A DNA stretch of 64,000 nucleotides from Leuctra nigra (taxonomy: Eukaryota; Arthropoda; Insecta; Plecoptera; Leuctridae): positions 3,224,001 through 3,288,000 of the forward strand of contig OW203771.1 of the NCBI GenBank assembly GCA_934045905.1, in the 5' to 3' direction. The translations under genes and the position numbers were made by a program. Below, piece after piece: positions 34,999 to 46,900 of the stretch (within the stretch, counting starts at the first letter, position 1; each line of letters begins with the position of its first letter). The notes below the pieces were generated by a model that saw nothing but the letters and a program-made list of their open reading frames with translations, was not told the DNA's origin and ran no database searches.

Positions 34999-35440
34999 GA
35001 GCAGAATATGTCATTATAAAAAGTATGCTTCTTTCACATGATTTCACAATCTTATGTCAAGGTAAATGTTTCCAGGTAAACCACTTTTATAAGGAGATTA
35101 TTATGGATACATATTATAATCTCGTACTTACTTAAATATTTTCCTTTCATTATGTGACTACTGACAGATTTGTTCATCCCCCAATACGTTTCAATGGCCT
35201 ACCTAGGGCAACAAATTTCCATTGAAAATGCCAATATGTTGAGTGCAATCTGTTATTCTTATTTTATCTCTATTTTATTTTAAATTTTTATTTTATATAG
35301 TATACAGTATATTGATTCGATAATATCAATGATCCTACAAAATATCAATTCGAGTTCATAATAATTAAAATGTCCAAATTGGTTCAGTTTTAGCGGTTTT
35401 CCTGGGTGGCAGATTTGTTCGTGTTTTATCTAACTCTAGA

Positions 35441-35550
35441 GGAAATTCCTGTGAAGGTTCCCTACTAAACGTCCACGACCACCTCCTTCCCACCGCCCAT
35501 ACTTACCTCGTCATCTTCCTGTCACCATCACATCATTTATCCGTCACTTT
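35441..35550 (+). mobile_element. SINE body fragment
   Basis: ggttccctactaaacgtcca, ccacctccttcccacc and catcatttatccgtc match the 29261 SINE body; head missing. Confidence 0.55.
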
Positions 35551-35942
35551 TAAGACGGCTGAGTAGTGAGCGTGGAATTGAAGAGTTTTTAATCGATTTT
35601 TATCAATATCTTTTACCAATGTAATTGTTAACAAAATAGAGCTTTGTACGAGTATTTAGAACAGTTCAATGAAAATAATTCCATAGCTTTTAATGGTTTA
35701 TTAGATTTACTTTGCCCTTCCTACAGACGTTAAGTGCCCGAAAATTAGTAAAATTATGCACTAAACATCTGTTGGACAAAATAAAACTAATAACTTATTC
35801 CAAACTATGAAATTATTTTCATTGAACTGTTTTGAATACTCGTACTAAGCCCTATATTCTTAACAATTACATTGGTAAAAGATATTGATAAAAATCGATT
35901 AAAAAACTCTTCAAGGCCACGCTCACTACTCAGCCCTCTTAA
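35550..35942. mobile_element. TTAA-site foldback MITE, family I
   Basis: TTAA at both ends; gacggctgagtagtgagcgt / acgctcactactcagccctc and ttaccaatgtaattgttaac / gttaacaat-type inverse. A copy is at 48874-49265. Confidence 0.8.
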
Positions 35943-38480
35943 CAAGTTGCAGATCAGTGAGACGTTCAACACCACTAAAATAAACAAATATCGTCAGCCA
36001 GGTGGAACTCGAATCTATTCACATTTATGACAGAACAACAATAAACTATCGCGGACAATAAAACACAATGAAGTAGATGATTGAGTGAGTGAAATAATAC
36101 TGAATCAAACTTGTGACTGGGCATAATCATTGAAAACCATTAACTTGTCGACTAAACGGTAAACATTGTGATTGTCACCACAATTCTGTTCTAGTGATTT
36201 TATTTATTACAATAGTTGGAATAACGGGTTTTGTCGGAAGTAATGATTTGTATTTTTGACGCAATATAAATGAAATTGAACTATAATAGTAAGTGCCTTT
36301 AGGTTAGCGGTATGTAGTGAAGGTATAGGTAAAGCAGTTAGTAGGTAATGTTAGATTTCCTGGCTTAAATTACCTTCCGGAAAAAAGTTGCGATTTTAAT
36401 TTATTCTGTTGACAAACTAAAATTAATTTTGTATATTACGCCTGGATTACCTATAATGTTCAAAGAACTGAATTTCAGAAGGTACCTTCCTCATTGGTGC
36501 CCATTTTTATTGTCGAATCGTTTTAGGGATATATTTCAGCTAAATCCTTTTATTAGCATAAATTAATATAAATTTCTCCTGATTGGTAGAAAAATTTAAA
36601 TTGTTAGATTAACTTTACATTTTGCATAGCTATTTAGAACTACCATTTTCTCTTGTTCTACACATTTTCATAGGTGCCAGAATTTACCAATGTAGGTGGG
36701 CGTTGCCTTATGAAAGACAAAAGTATTACCATGGTAACACCAGGGTTATTAGAAATAACAATTTTTCATTCAAACAAATGAAATTCAGACAGATCAAAGA
36801 AATAGCTCACACGTGTTTAATCTAGTTTAATTTGTCACTTGAAATAGTACAATCAATATATTTAAATCATATAAATCATGTTTGATGATTTGCTGGACAA
36901 TTATTACAGATGCTACAACGAAACAAATTATATTTTGCCAGGTATGTTGCCAAAGCGTTTTACTTTTTAATGGCGTCTGTCACTGGATAGTTTCGTCAAC
37001 TTAAAAAGGCCCTTCCTCTCTTATGAGAAGTTAATTAAGACTGAACAATATTCAAGTAGATAGCTTAAAGCAATACTATTATTAACGGCAATTTGTTGAT
37101 TGTAAAACTGTTAAATTCTGTACGAATTCAACATTATTCTAATAATATCATGTGTTCAATTTGTTGTGTATATAAGCTCTTTGGTTGTGACCAAACATTG
37201 ACTTTTGTTTTATGACGTCGTAGTTTGGTCAGATCTACATTGGTCACTTGTTTCTGAAATAATTCATATGCAGTTTGATTTCCAGGTATCTATTGACGTG
37301 TGTAACTCATTGTTGACACACGTCAATAGGTACGTGGAAATCGAACAGCAAGTGAAATTTTCTTTGAAACCAGAGCCCCTCAGATACTTTTAGGAATCGT
37401 CTATTGTGATCGTATCGAAATGAATGGGAATTCCACTGCAAATTGGATCTGATTTTCTGTATTACCAGATAGTAGGAGATGGATTCTCAGTTTCAATGAC
37501 ATACAGGTGCTTTTATTTGTATTTAATGTCAATATACACAAAATATGTTTGTGGAATGTGTATGTTGTGTGTTTCAATTCAATATGGATGTAATTTCAGT
37601 TCGAAATGCTGCCATAGAATCCATGGTTGTGCAAAAATGAACAAAATGCACATCATTTTCCTAGCAGCATTAACAGATCACCTGCATTTTGTGCATTTTG
37701 TGCATTTTGTGCATTTTGTGCATTTGTACACAACCATGAACTCTTGGCTAAATGCCTTTGTTGTGTAACGGACGTGAATTTATATTCCACTTTCAAGACA
37801 TCTGGAGTTCTGTTAGGAAGACATCTTCTCTTTGCATAGCTGTTGCCATTGAAACAAGTCATCAGGTTGATGAGAAATCATAATTACATTCAATTAATTA
37901 CTTCTGCGTACAAACTCTGGCTTTAAACGCAATCAGCATTAACTGCCGTATTATTATTCGTACACGGAGATGAATTATTGCAATTTGTGACTTGTTAGTA
38001 ATGTAATGGGCTGTTTATATAAGAGCAGTTAGATGCGTTCTTCGCTTTTTCTCATAACCAATCACAAGTCCAGAAACCGTTTGTGATATTATTAATAGAA
38101 AAATCTACTGTCTGCTTTTGTCAAATTACTAGCCCTTGAGACGTCATTTACAAAAACAACCATAGTCCAAATAAGTGATTTCGATATGAAGACAATAAAA
38201 TGTAATATTGAAATACAATTCGTCTGTAAAGTTAGGAAATCAACAGACTTTAATTTTCCCATTTATATTCTCCACAAAATGTAAAAAATAATTGATCCTG
38301 GACTATGATTGTTTTTGTGAAAAATCAGGTTTACCTGCTGAACACAACTATATAATATTAAAAATATTTTATTTTATAGAAAATAATACAAAAGTATCTT
38401 GTTTCACTCTATTCACTTAACAGATAATATGACAACTTCTCACAATAACAGACTTATTCTCACCTGACTCTATGACACTT
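35943..38480. other. Spacer, no gene recognised
   Basis: Contains the foldback near 37225-37405 and a short (TTTTGTGCA)n patch at 37685-37722. Otherwise AT-rich. Confidence 0.5.
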
Positions 38481-38640
38481 CTCTTTTTTGTCTAGGGCTT
38501 AACGTCGCACTGTTCTGCAGCGAGGCTAATGACGACGGATGATTGGGAGATGATGGTGAAGGATGGAAGGTGGGAAGGAGGCGGTCGCGTCCTATTAGCA
38601 GGGTACCTTCCCAGCATTTGCCTGTCTAGCGCAATATTCC
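38481..38640 (-). mobile_element. SINE body fragment, reverse
   Basis: ggcttaacgtcgcactgttc, ggaaggaggcggtcgcg and gggtaccttcccagcatttg are the inverse of the 29261 SINE body. Confidence 0.7.
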
Positions 38641-39166
38641 AACAACACATTCTCATCCAAACCATTCCACTCTCGTGTAGTTTAATAACGTCACAGCAAA
38701 GAGTCAAGTCTTGGAATCTGACTGAAGGGCACCTGCTGCCATTTTTATAAGACTTATATTCTAATGCATTTTCATTAGACGGCTAATCATAGGTATATTG
38801 CTCATGTTTTAAATCTAAGATAACTTTATTATTTAAATTTCCACGTGATAGAAAAATTTTTGTTGTCATAAAAATCGAAATGAGAATGTAAGTTTTCCTT
38901 GCCAAACAAATTGGTAAAGGAGGTTCGAAGACCCACACCATTTCATTTGCAGCATCTTATCCGAATCTTTCCCAAATACTTGGCAATTTGTTGAAAATTA
39001 GTTTTAAACTACACACTTGAATACGTGTACTTGAATAAATGATCTAAATTAGAATGCCCTAAGGCGTGACTTGGCCAAGTCGGGATATTATCTGTACAGT
39101 AAGGTGGAGTTCTATTGGAATAAAAATTACTTTTACATTTTTAAATACACGTAAAAAAGCATTCAT

Positions 39167-40353
39167 TGAGCGAGCGAAGCGAGCGTCTCCTTTTGGCTCT
39201 TTTGGCACGGACCTCTGTTTTTTTTTTTGTTTGTCTGTCGTCTGCTCGTATACAGATCATACCGTTTATTCGATCGAGCTGAAATTTTGCACACATGTCC
39301 AGACCAATTATGAGATTTGCAGACCCTAATTTTTTTGAAATCCCCTGATTGGTTCATTTTAAAAAAAATTATATTTCGATTGGTTGGTCCAATCATTTTG
39401 AAATTTAGCAAAGTCATTGCTACCAACATTGTACCCAATCATTGAGCGAGCGTAGCGAGCGTCACCACGGTACTCTTATGGCACTTTCTCTGGGTGTTTT
39501 TTTTTTTTTTTTTTTTTTTTTTTTTGTCCGCACAGCCCAGGTTAAACCAAAAATTCAATCGATCTGAAACTTTGCACATATGCTAACGTAATCTATGCGG
39601 TCCCTGGGATCGTTTTTGAACGGGCTCCTGTGATTGGTTCAAGTTTAAAAAAAAATATCTTTCGATTGGTTGCTCTGCTCAATTTGAAATTTAGCAAAGT
39701 CATTGCAACCAACATTTTACCCAATCATAAAAAGTTTCAGCAAAATTCTCCCATTGGTTTAAATTTGAAACCATTTTTCCTGTGATTTTTGAAATTTAAA
39801 CTAGAACCGATTGACCGACCAACTAAAAACTTTGCATGGTCATTGGTACCAACATTTAAGATATTTTTGCCAATTTCCAGTCTAATCTGTCGTAATTTTC
39901 AAAAGTTTTTGTAATTCTGGGGACATTTTGCGTGTTGGCTGTCAAATTCACGGCGACTTCGAATCTTCAGTTCAAGGCAAGGTAGTTAGAGCAGAATGTT
40001 TCAAACGAAATGAAACTAATAATGACCGTTCAACAGATTGATCTGATATTGTGTACACACTAATATCATATCATATGAGTGGTCCCAGGTATATTTTTTG
40101 AACGAGATCCTGTGATTTTTTAAAATTAACAAGGAACCGTTCAATCATAAAGGTTTAATCGATCAACTTAAAACTTAGCAAGGTTATTGGGACCAATATT
40201 TTTGGAGATTTTGGAGATATTTATATAAGTCTGTGACGAAATTTAAGAATTATTGGCTTTTAATGCCATTTTTGATTGACATAATTTCGGTTCGAGGTGT
40301 TGCGTGTATCCGTGCTCGCTCATCAACGCGTCACACAGAGCGTTTTCCTAGTA
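39167..40353 (-). mobile_element. Two abutting family B pieces, reverse
   Basis: A 3' end gagcgagcgaagcgagcgtc at 39168 leads a truncated copy to about 39440. A second 3' end (gagcgagcgtagcgagcgtc) there starts a longer copy ending cgtgctcgctcatcaacgcg ... gttttcctagt at 40353. Confidence 0.7.
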
Positions 40354-41062
40354 ATAAATTTCAGCCAAATCCTCCCATTGGTTCAAATTTGAAACCATTT
40401 TTCCGGTGGTTTTTGTAATTTAAACTAGAACCGATTGACCGACCAACTTAAAATTTCGCATGGTCATTGGTGCCAACATTTAAGGTATTTTTGCCAATTT
40501 TCAGTCTAATCTGTAGTTATTTTCAAAAGTTTTTGTCATTTTAGGGACATTTTATTCCATAATCTTGAAATATTTACTACATTTTCATCCCGGCCTTCTT
40601 TAAGCTTTGCTCCAAGGCCTGTAGAGCAGCCAAGCGGTCCACAATTTACAGTAAAACTAGCGCATATCAAATCGGATGCTGTATGAAGGCCAAATATTCC
40701 AATTGGTTTAAGTATAAATAATATCTTCTGATTGGTCGACAATCAAAATGTTCCGAGTAAGTTCAAATTTTGCATGGTGATCAAGACCAACGTCCAACTT
40801 AATCTAAAATTTTACACATGTTAAGCCCAATCAGTCAAGTATTAATTGTAATTTTACGAGTCATTTTATGGGTTGTCAAAAGCTGGAAAAAGTATGTAGG
40901 AAAGTCACGACACAATGGATCTGATATTCATATAGAGTGTTTATATGGAGAATGGAAAGTTGCAGAGAAAATCGTCTGTTGCCGTGTCGTTTATCGTGAC
41001 TGGGAATGTTGCATGTTCTGTGCTCGCTCATCAACGCGTTACTCAGAGCGTTTTCCTAGTAA
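40354..41062 (-). mobile_element. Further family B material, reverse
   Basis: Repeats the cctcccattggttcaaattt block and ends ctgtgctcgctcatcaacgc near 41035. Confidence 0.55.
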
Positions 41063-41536
41063 AATACTTAGATTTAAAAAGAAGTAAGTTTCAGCAAAAC
41101 ATTTTTAAACAATCTTATTACAAACATGGTAGTATTCTTCACACCTTAAAAAGCCCAAGTCATATAAAAAACCATGGCATAAACCAGGGAAGTAAAAGTA
41201 AAAGTATAAAAAAAAATACCTATTAAAACATTATTGAAATTTGTTAAGCTTTGACCCAGAAAATATATACATTCCAAATGGATTACATGGAATCAATTGT
41301 ATGTAAAACTCCTCGCAAAGTCACGCGTGACAAAAGTAACACGCACTCAAGAGCGTTTTTTTCAACTTATAGATTACTGTCTTTTTCAGTTCTTTTAATA
41401 TTGATATCACAAGACTCTGTATAGGGTAAAAGCCCGTTTTTGATACCGCACCCGGTATTGGATAGTTTTGTAAAACTCACAGAATTAAGTGTCAAAATTC
41501 GTCGAAAATTCTAATAGCTTTCAGGATTTACGTAAT

Positions 41537-41592
41537 TATTGAGCGAGCGTAGCGAGCGTCACCACGGTACTCTTATGGCACTTTCTCTGTGT

Positions 41593-41634
<42 letters not shown>

Positions 41635-42484
41635 TTTTTTTGTCTGCACTGCCCAGATCAAACCGCACAACCAATCGATCTGAAATTTTGCACACGTACT
41701 AACGTAATCTATGCGGTCTCTGGGATCGTTTTTAAAAGGGATCCTGTGATTGGTTCAAATTTTAAAAAAATTATCTTTCGATTGGTTGGTCCGTTCAATT
41801 TGAAATTTTGAGAAGTCATTACGACCAACATTTTGCCCAATCAAACAAAATTTCATCCAAATCCTCCCATTGGTTAAAATTTAAAAAAAAATCATGTGTT
41901 TTTTTGAAATTTAAACTAGAACCGTATGACCGATCAACTTAAAACTTTGCATGGTCATTGGGACCAACATTATCTGTATTTTTGACTACTTTCAGACTAA
42001 TCTGTGTTTAAATCCAAAAGTAATTGACATTTTACGGACATTTTGCGTGTTAGCTGTCAAATTTCTCGAAAATGTTGATCACGGCTACTTTGACTCTTCA
42101 GTTCTAATCCAAGGTAGTTAAGCAAAAACTTTTAAACGCATATGAAACTAATAATGACCGTTCAACAGATCGATCTGATATTGTGTACACACACTTATAT
42201 CATATGAGTGGTCCCAGGTATATTTTTTGAAAGAGATTCTGTGATTTTTTAATATTTACTGGGAACGTAGTTCAATTATAAAGGTTCAACCGATCAACTT
42301 AAAACTTTGCATGGTTATTGGGACTAATATTTGAGTGATATTTGGAGATTTTAAAACAAGTCTGTGAAAATTTCAAGAATTATTGGCTTTTAATGATATT
42401 TTCGATAGACGCAGAATTTCAGTTCGAGGTGTTGCGCGTATCCGTGCTCGCTCATCAACGCGTTTCACAGAGCGTTTTCCTAGT
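41537..42484 (-). mobile_element. Family B element, reverse, with poly-T tract
   Basis: Begins ttgagcgagcgtagcgagcg, has a long poly-T at 41595-41633, and ends cgtgctcgctcatcaacgcg / gttttcctagtt. Confidence 0.7.
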
Positions 42485-43029
42485 TACGTGTAAAGGTGAC
42501 ATCAACAGGGTAATATAACTTGGCAGAAAAATTGTTGAATCTAGATTTCTCAACTATACGCTCTCAACTCAAATAACGAATCCCAAAAAATAATGCGTAA
42601 CTCTTGGAAATTCATAACTTTTTTGCTCATATTGCATGGTATTGTACATTAATATGTGCTGAATCAGAAAAAAAAATGTTTTGCTTTATGCTATATAGCA
42701 TAGGAATTGTTAATTTCATTTGGTGAAACACAATTACTAAAAATATGTTATTTCTTCCTAATGTCGTACTTTATACATTTGCAATGTAGGAAAAAAGTGA
42801 ATAAAAATATGTTTATTGCAGTTATTATGAATAAATAGATAGATATGTTCTTTATTTTCGCTCCATCCAAAACCGGGCTTTTACTCTATACTCCTTCGGT
42901 AAATTATTAAGTCCAAGACATTGGTTCACTAAACCGGCCCACGATTCGGAGAAGTGATTCGCAAGCCGCCATCTTGAATTCCTGCTGTGAGTATTATTGT
43001 ATTTGAAGAAGAGTCGTTGTTCATCAGAC
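42485..43029. promoter_or_regulatory. Region upstream of the receptor leader array
   Basis: About 540 bp between a family B end and the 35-bp array; the receptor promoter should lie here if the array is in the leader. No clear TATA/initiator pair was seen. Confidence 0.25.
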
Positions 43030-43940
43030 GAGGAACAAAGAGGCAACTATCATGTCGTACATGTGAGGAACAAAGAGGCAACTATCATGTCGTTCATGTG
43101 AGGAACAAAGAGGCAACTATCATGTCGTTCATGTGAGGAACAAAGAGGCAACTATCATGTCGTTCATGTGAGGAACAAAGAGGCAACTATCATGTCGTTC
43201 ATGTGAGGAACAAAGAGGCAACTATCATGTCGTTCATGTGAGGAACAAAGAGGCAACTATCATGTCGTTCATGTGAGGAACAAAGAGGCAACTATCATGT
43301 CGTTCATGTGAGGAACAAAGAGGCAACTATCATGTCGTTCATGTGAGGAACAAAGAGGCAACTATCATGTCGTTCATGTGAGGAACAAAGAGGCAACTAT
43401 CATGTCGTTCATGTGAGGAACAAAGAGGCAACTATCATGGCGTTCATGTGAGGAACAAAGAGGCAACTATCATGTCGTTCATGTGAGGAACAAAGAGGCA
43501 ACTATCATGTCGTTCATGTGAGGAACAAAGAGGCAACTATCATGTCGTTCATGTGAGGAACAAAGAGGCAACTATCATGTCGTTCATGTGAGGAACAAAG
43601 AGGCAACTATCATGTCGTTCATGTGAGGAACAAAGAGGCAACTATCATGTCGTTCATGTGAGGAACAAAGAGGCAACTATCATGGCGTTCATGTGAGGAA
43701 CAAAGAGGCAACTATCATGTCGTTCATGTGAGGAACAAAGAGGCAACTATCATGTCGTTCATGTGAGGAACAAAGAGGCAACTATCATGGCGTTCATGTG
43801 AGGAACAAAGAGGCAACTATCATGTCGTTCATGTGAGGAACAAAGAGGCAACTATCATGGCGTTCATGTGAGGAACAAAGAGGCAACTATCATGTCGTTC
43901 ATGTGAGGAACAAAGAGGCAACTATCATGTCGTTCATTAG
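43030..43940 (+). repeat. 35-bp minisatellite, 26 copies, ending at the odorant-receptor start codon
   Basis: The unit gaggaacaaagaggcaacta is followed by tcatgtcgttcatgt. The ATG in each unit is at 43052 + 35k, k = 0 to 25. In copies 1-25 the frame reads ATG TCG TTC ATG TGA (MSFM, stop); variants are TAC in the first and GCG in a few. In the last copy (43927) TTC ATT AGA continues into the receptor. The left edge is at 43030, where unique sequence gives way to gaggaac. Confidence 0.95.
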
Positions 43941-46900
43941 AGTGAGATATCAGCAAATGATAGACTTGATCAATGATAAGAACAAGGACAGCTTGTGGAT
44001 CTTGGAGACGGCGCTGTTCAAGTTGGGTGAGTACGGGAAAAAAAACTTGTATAAATACCTACTACTGCAAAGCACCTCCACACCTAAAAGGATTGAGATC
44101 TAAAAGGAGGGTCAAGCAACCTTTTCTTACGTAAAAGCCGTGAAATCATTTCGCCCAGTAACTACCGCCAAGCACTTTCAAAACTTACGTTGTGCCTGAA
44201 TTCGGCATGAAAGTAACCTCAAAATTACAATCTAGTCCATGAAAATAAAGTTTTAATACTTTGGGAAAATCGCACGACTTTGAAACTTGGTAGGTGTTGT
44301 CAGGTGGCTGATACCCGATAAACACCGTTTTCAACTTTCATTTCTCATTGTAGTGCAGTCCATAAACCGCAATTTAGGGGTCAATAGTGCAAATAGTGAT
44401 AGAACCACGAAAATTTGTGAGCTTACTAATTCGACCATGAGAATTCCAAAAATATATGGCCCCAAGCTGAATTCCTGCAACTTTTGGAGTAATTAATCAA
44501 TTAAGTCATATTTTTTAGTAAAATTTTCAAATAACATGCTGTTTTCAAGTAATTCAAACACATAATGTAAGTACCTTGATTCAATCAGGCCTTCTAGATT
44601 TTGAATGAAATACCAAATTAAGGATTTGGAGATTGATTTAAATTTCTTAATTATTTAATTGAAGTATGAATTAAACAAATTTTTATGAAACAATTGACGG
44701 TTTATATTTTAAATAACAATTATATATAATATTCAATTTTAAAATTTCCAAAAAGTCGCAAATTTATTTTGTCATTTGACATTTAGTTGTTTAATTTAAT
44801 TAGTTAATAACTCCGAAAGTTGCAAGAATTCAGCTTGGGGCCATAAATTTTTGGATTTCTCATGGTCAAATTAGTAAGTACTTAAATTTTCATGTTTCTA
44901 TCACTATTTGCACTATTGTTCGGTTTATGGACGGCACTATTGCATGTATGGTACCCGACATCCCGAAAACGTCACTTAAGGCCATTGTATATCACGTGAC
45001 TTTATTTCTCTACATCCGATCAAAAGAAATAGTTACCTATGAGTACATACCTTACATCGTTCATGTTGAATAATCCAAGGTGATTTATGAAGAAAATTCA
45101 CTGCATACTGGAGCTTATCAATATTTGTTTGCAGTCAATAATATTTATTTTTGCAGTGGTTTAATAAACAAAAACAACACAAATATCGTGTATACGTACG
45201 CGTGTGAAGACTGTCAAAACCAAGTGCTGTTCGTTTAAACTTTACATTCATAATAGTGGATATAATTAATATCTCAACATTTCGTTGGAAAGAGGAAGAA
45301 AGAGCGCATGTTATATATTCTGACATTGCGTCAGGTTTGTGATGCACATATGCCTTTTTATTAGAGTAATGTTTGCTGTTCTTGGCTGCTCGTAGAATTT
45401 CCTTCAACTTCAGGTCTTGATTTGAGAATATTTAGGTGCAAGGAAGTAAAATCATCTAATATGTTATTTTCGCAGTTCTTTTCTGCGTAGATTAGTTCCA
45501 ACAGATGTGTCCTAACTTATCTGATGAGTGAGAAGTCTTTGTTAAACTGAACCCTTCCAATAGAAAATGTGTAGCTTTTTGGTTAAAAAGTCACGTGATA
45601 TACAGGGACCTTAAGAGGCTAACGGAAGCGAACGGGAATCGCACGGTTCGTCAGAGCGTTTCTTTGAAATTGTGTCTTCCCACTATATAATTTTAAAAAT
45701 TCAGATAGAAACGACCCATTACAGCCCAATAGACTAAATAATGCCGCACACTGGAGTTCATTATGACCTCTGGTACGACCTCAAAGTGTTAAATACGATT
45801 ATTTTCGTTTATTTTATTAAAAATATCGTATTTAACACTTTGAGGTCGCACCAGAGGTCATAAAGTACTCCAGTGTGCGGCATTATTTAGTATATTAGGC
45901 TGTTATGGGTCGTTACTATCTGATTTTTTTAAATTATTAAGTGGGAAGACACAATTTCAAAAAAACGCTCTGACGAACCGTACGATTCCCGTTCGCTTCC
46001 GTTTGCCTCTTAACGGGTTGCAGTATAACTCGCGTAGTGGGGTAGCGTGGTGCTTGGCAGCGTACAGGTTGAAGGTAGAGTGAGGAGAGCTTGTGGGCGA
46101 TTTTGCTGCATTTTGCAGACATATTTGGATACGATTGGAGACGAAATGGGTTGACGAAATGATTTGAAGTTTCAAGCATGATTAGATAATATACAAACTT
46201 AAGCTGGGTTCCCATACTTCGCTTTCATTTCGCATTCGGTTCGCTTTCGCGTCGCGAAGTTTGTAGTCGTTTCCATAATTTCTGTTTCGCGCGTTTCGCG
46301 TATCCATGGATACGCGATACATAAATAGTATTCTGCCAAAAGTTAAAAACAAAATGACGAATAATAATCAGATAATAAGCAAGAAAGGCAAGAAAATGCG
46401 GAAAAAAGTAAACCGGAAATGGAGATTCGATATAACGCATCACTTCCGGTTTTCGCGCGTTATGATTTCGTCGAAGTTGAAGTTGGTCCAACATTTTTGC
46501 ATTTCGGAGACGAAATTAAACATGGACGATTTTCTGTGTTGAAAGGTAGCCATTTTGCGAAAGCGAACCGAATGCGAAATAAAAGCGAAGTATGGGAACC
46601 CAGCTTTAGGGTTATCCTTTGGTACATTTTGAATTTTTTGTTTCGTTAATTAGTAATAATTAGTGAATTTTTGGGCATTAATTAACTATTTTCTTGACTC
46701 GCTGGGTGCTGTATAAAATTGAACTAGAAAAAATGGCTAATTAATGCCCTAAGTTTGTCTTTCATCTCATCATGATTATAATTTAGATCAATTAGTTAAC
46801 GGGTTTGGTCTCCAATCGTATCCAAATTTTTATAGTTTCGGGCGGTTTTGTTGAAAAACCGGCGCCTAATTAACAAGGCACGAAGCAAAAGTAAAAAATG

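Noticed and set aside
46306..46542. 78-codon frame
   Set aside because: Lies wholly in the PIF-like MITE and has no transposase likeness.
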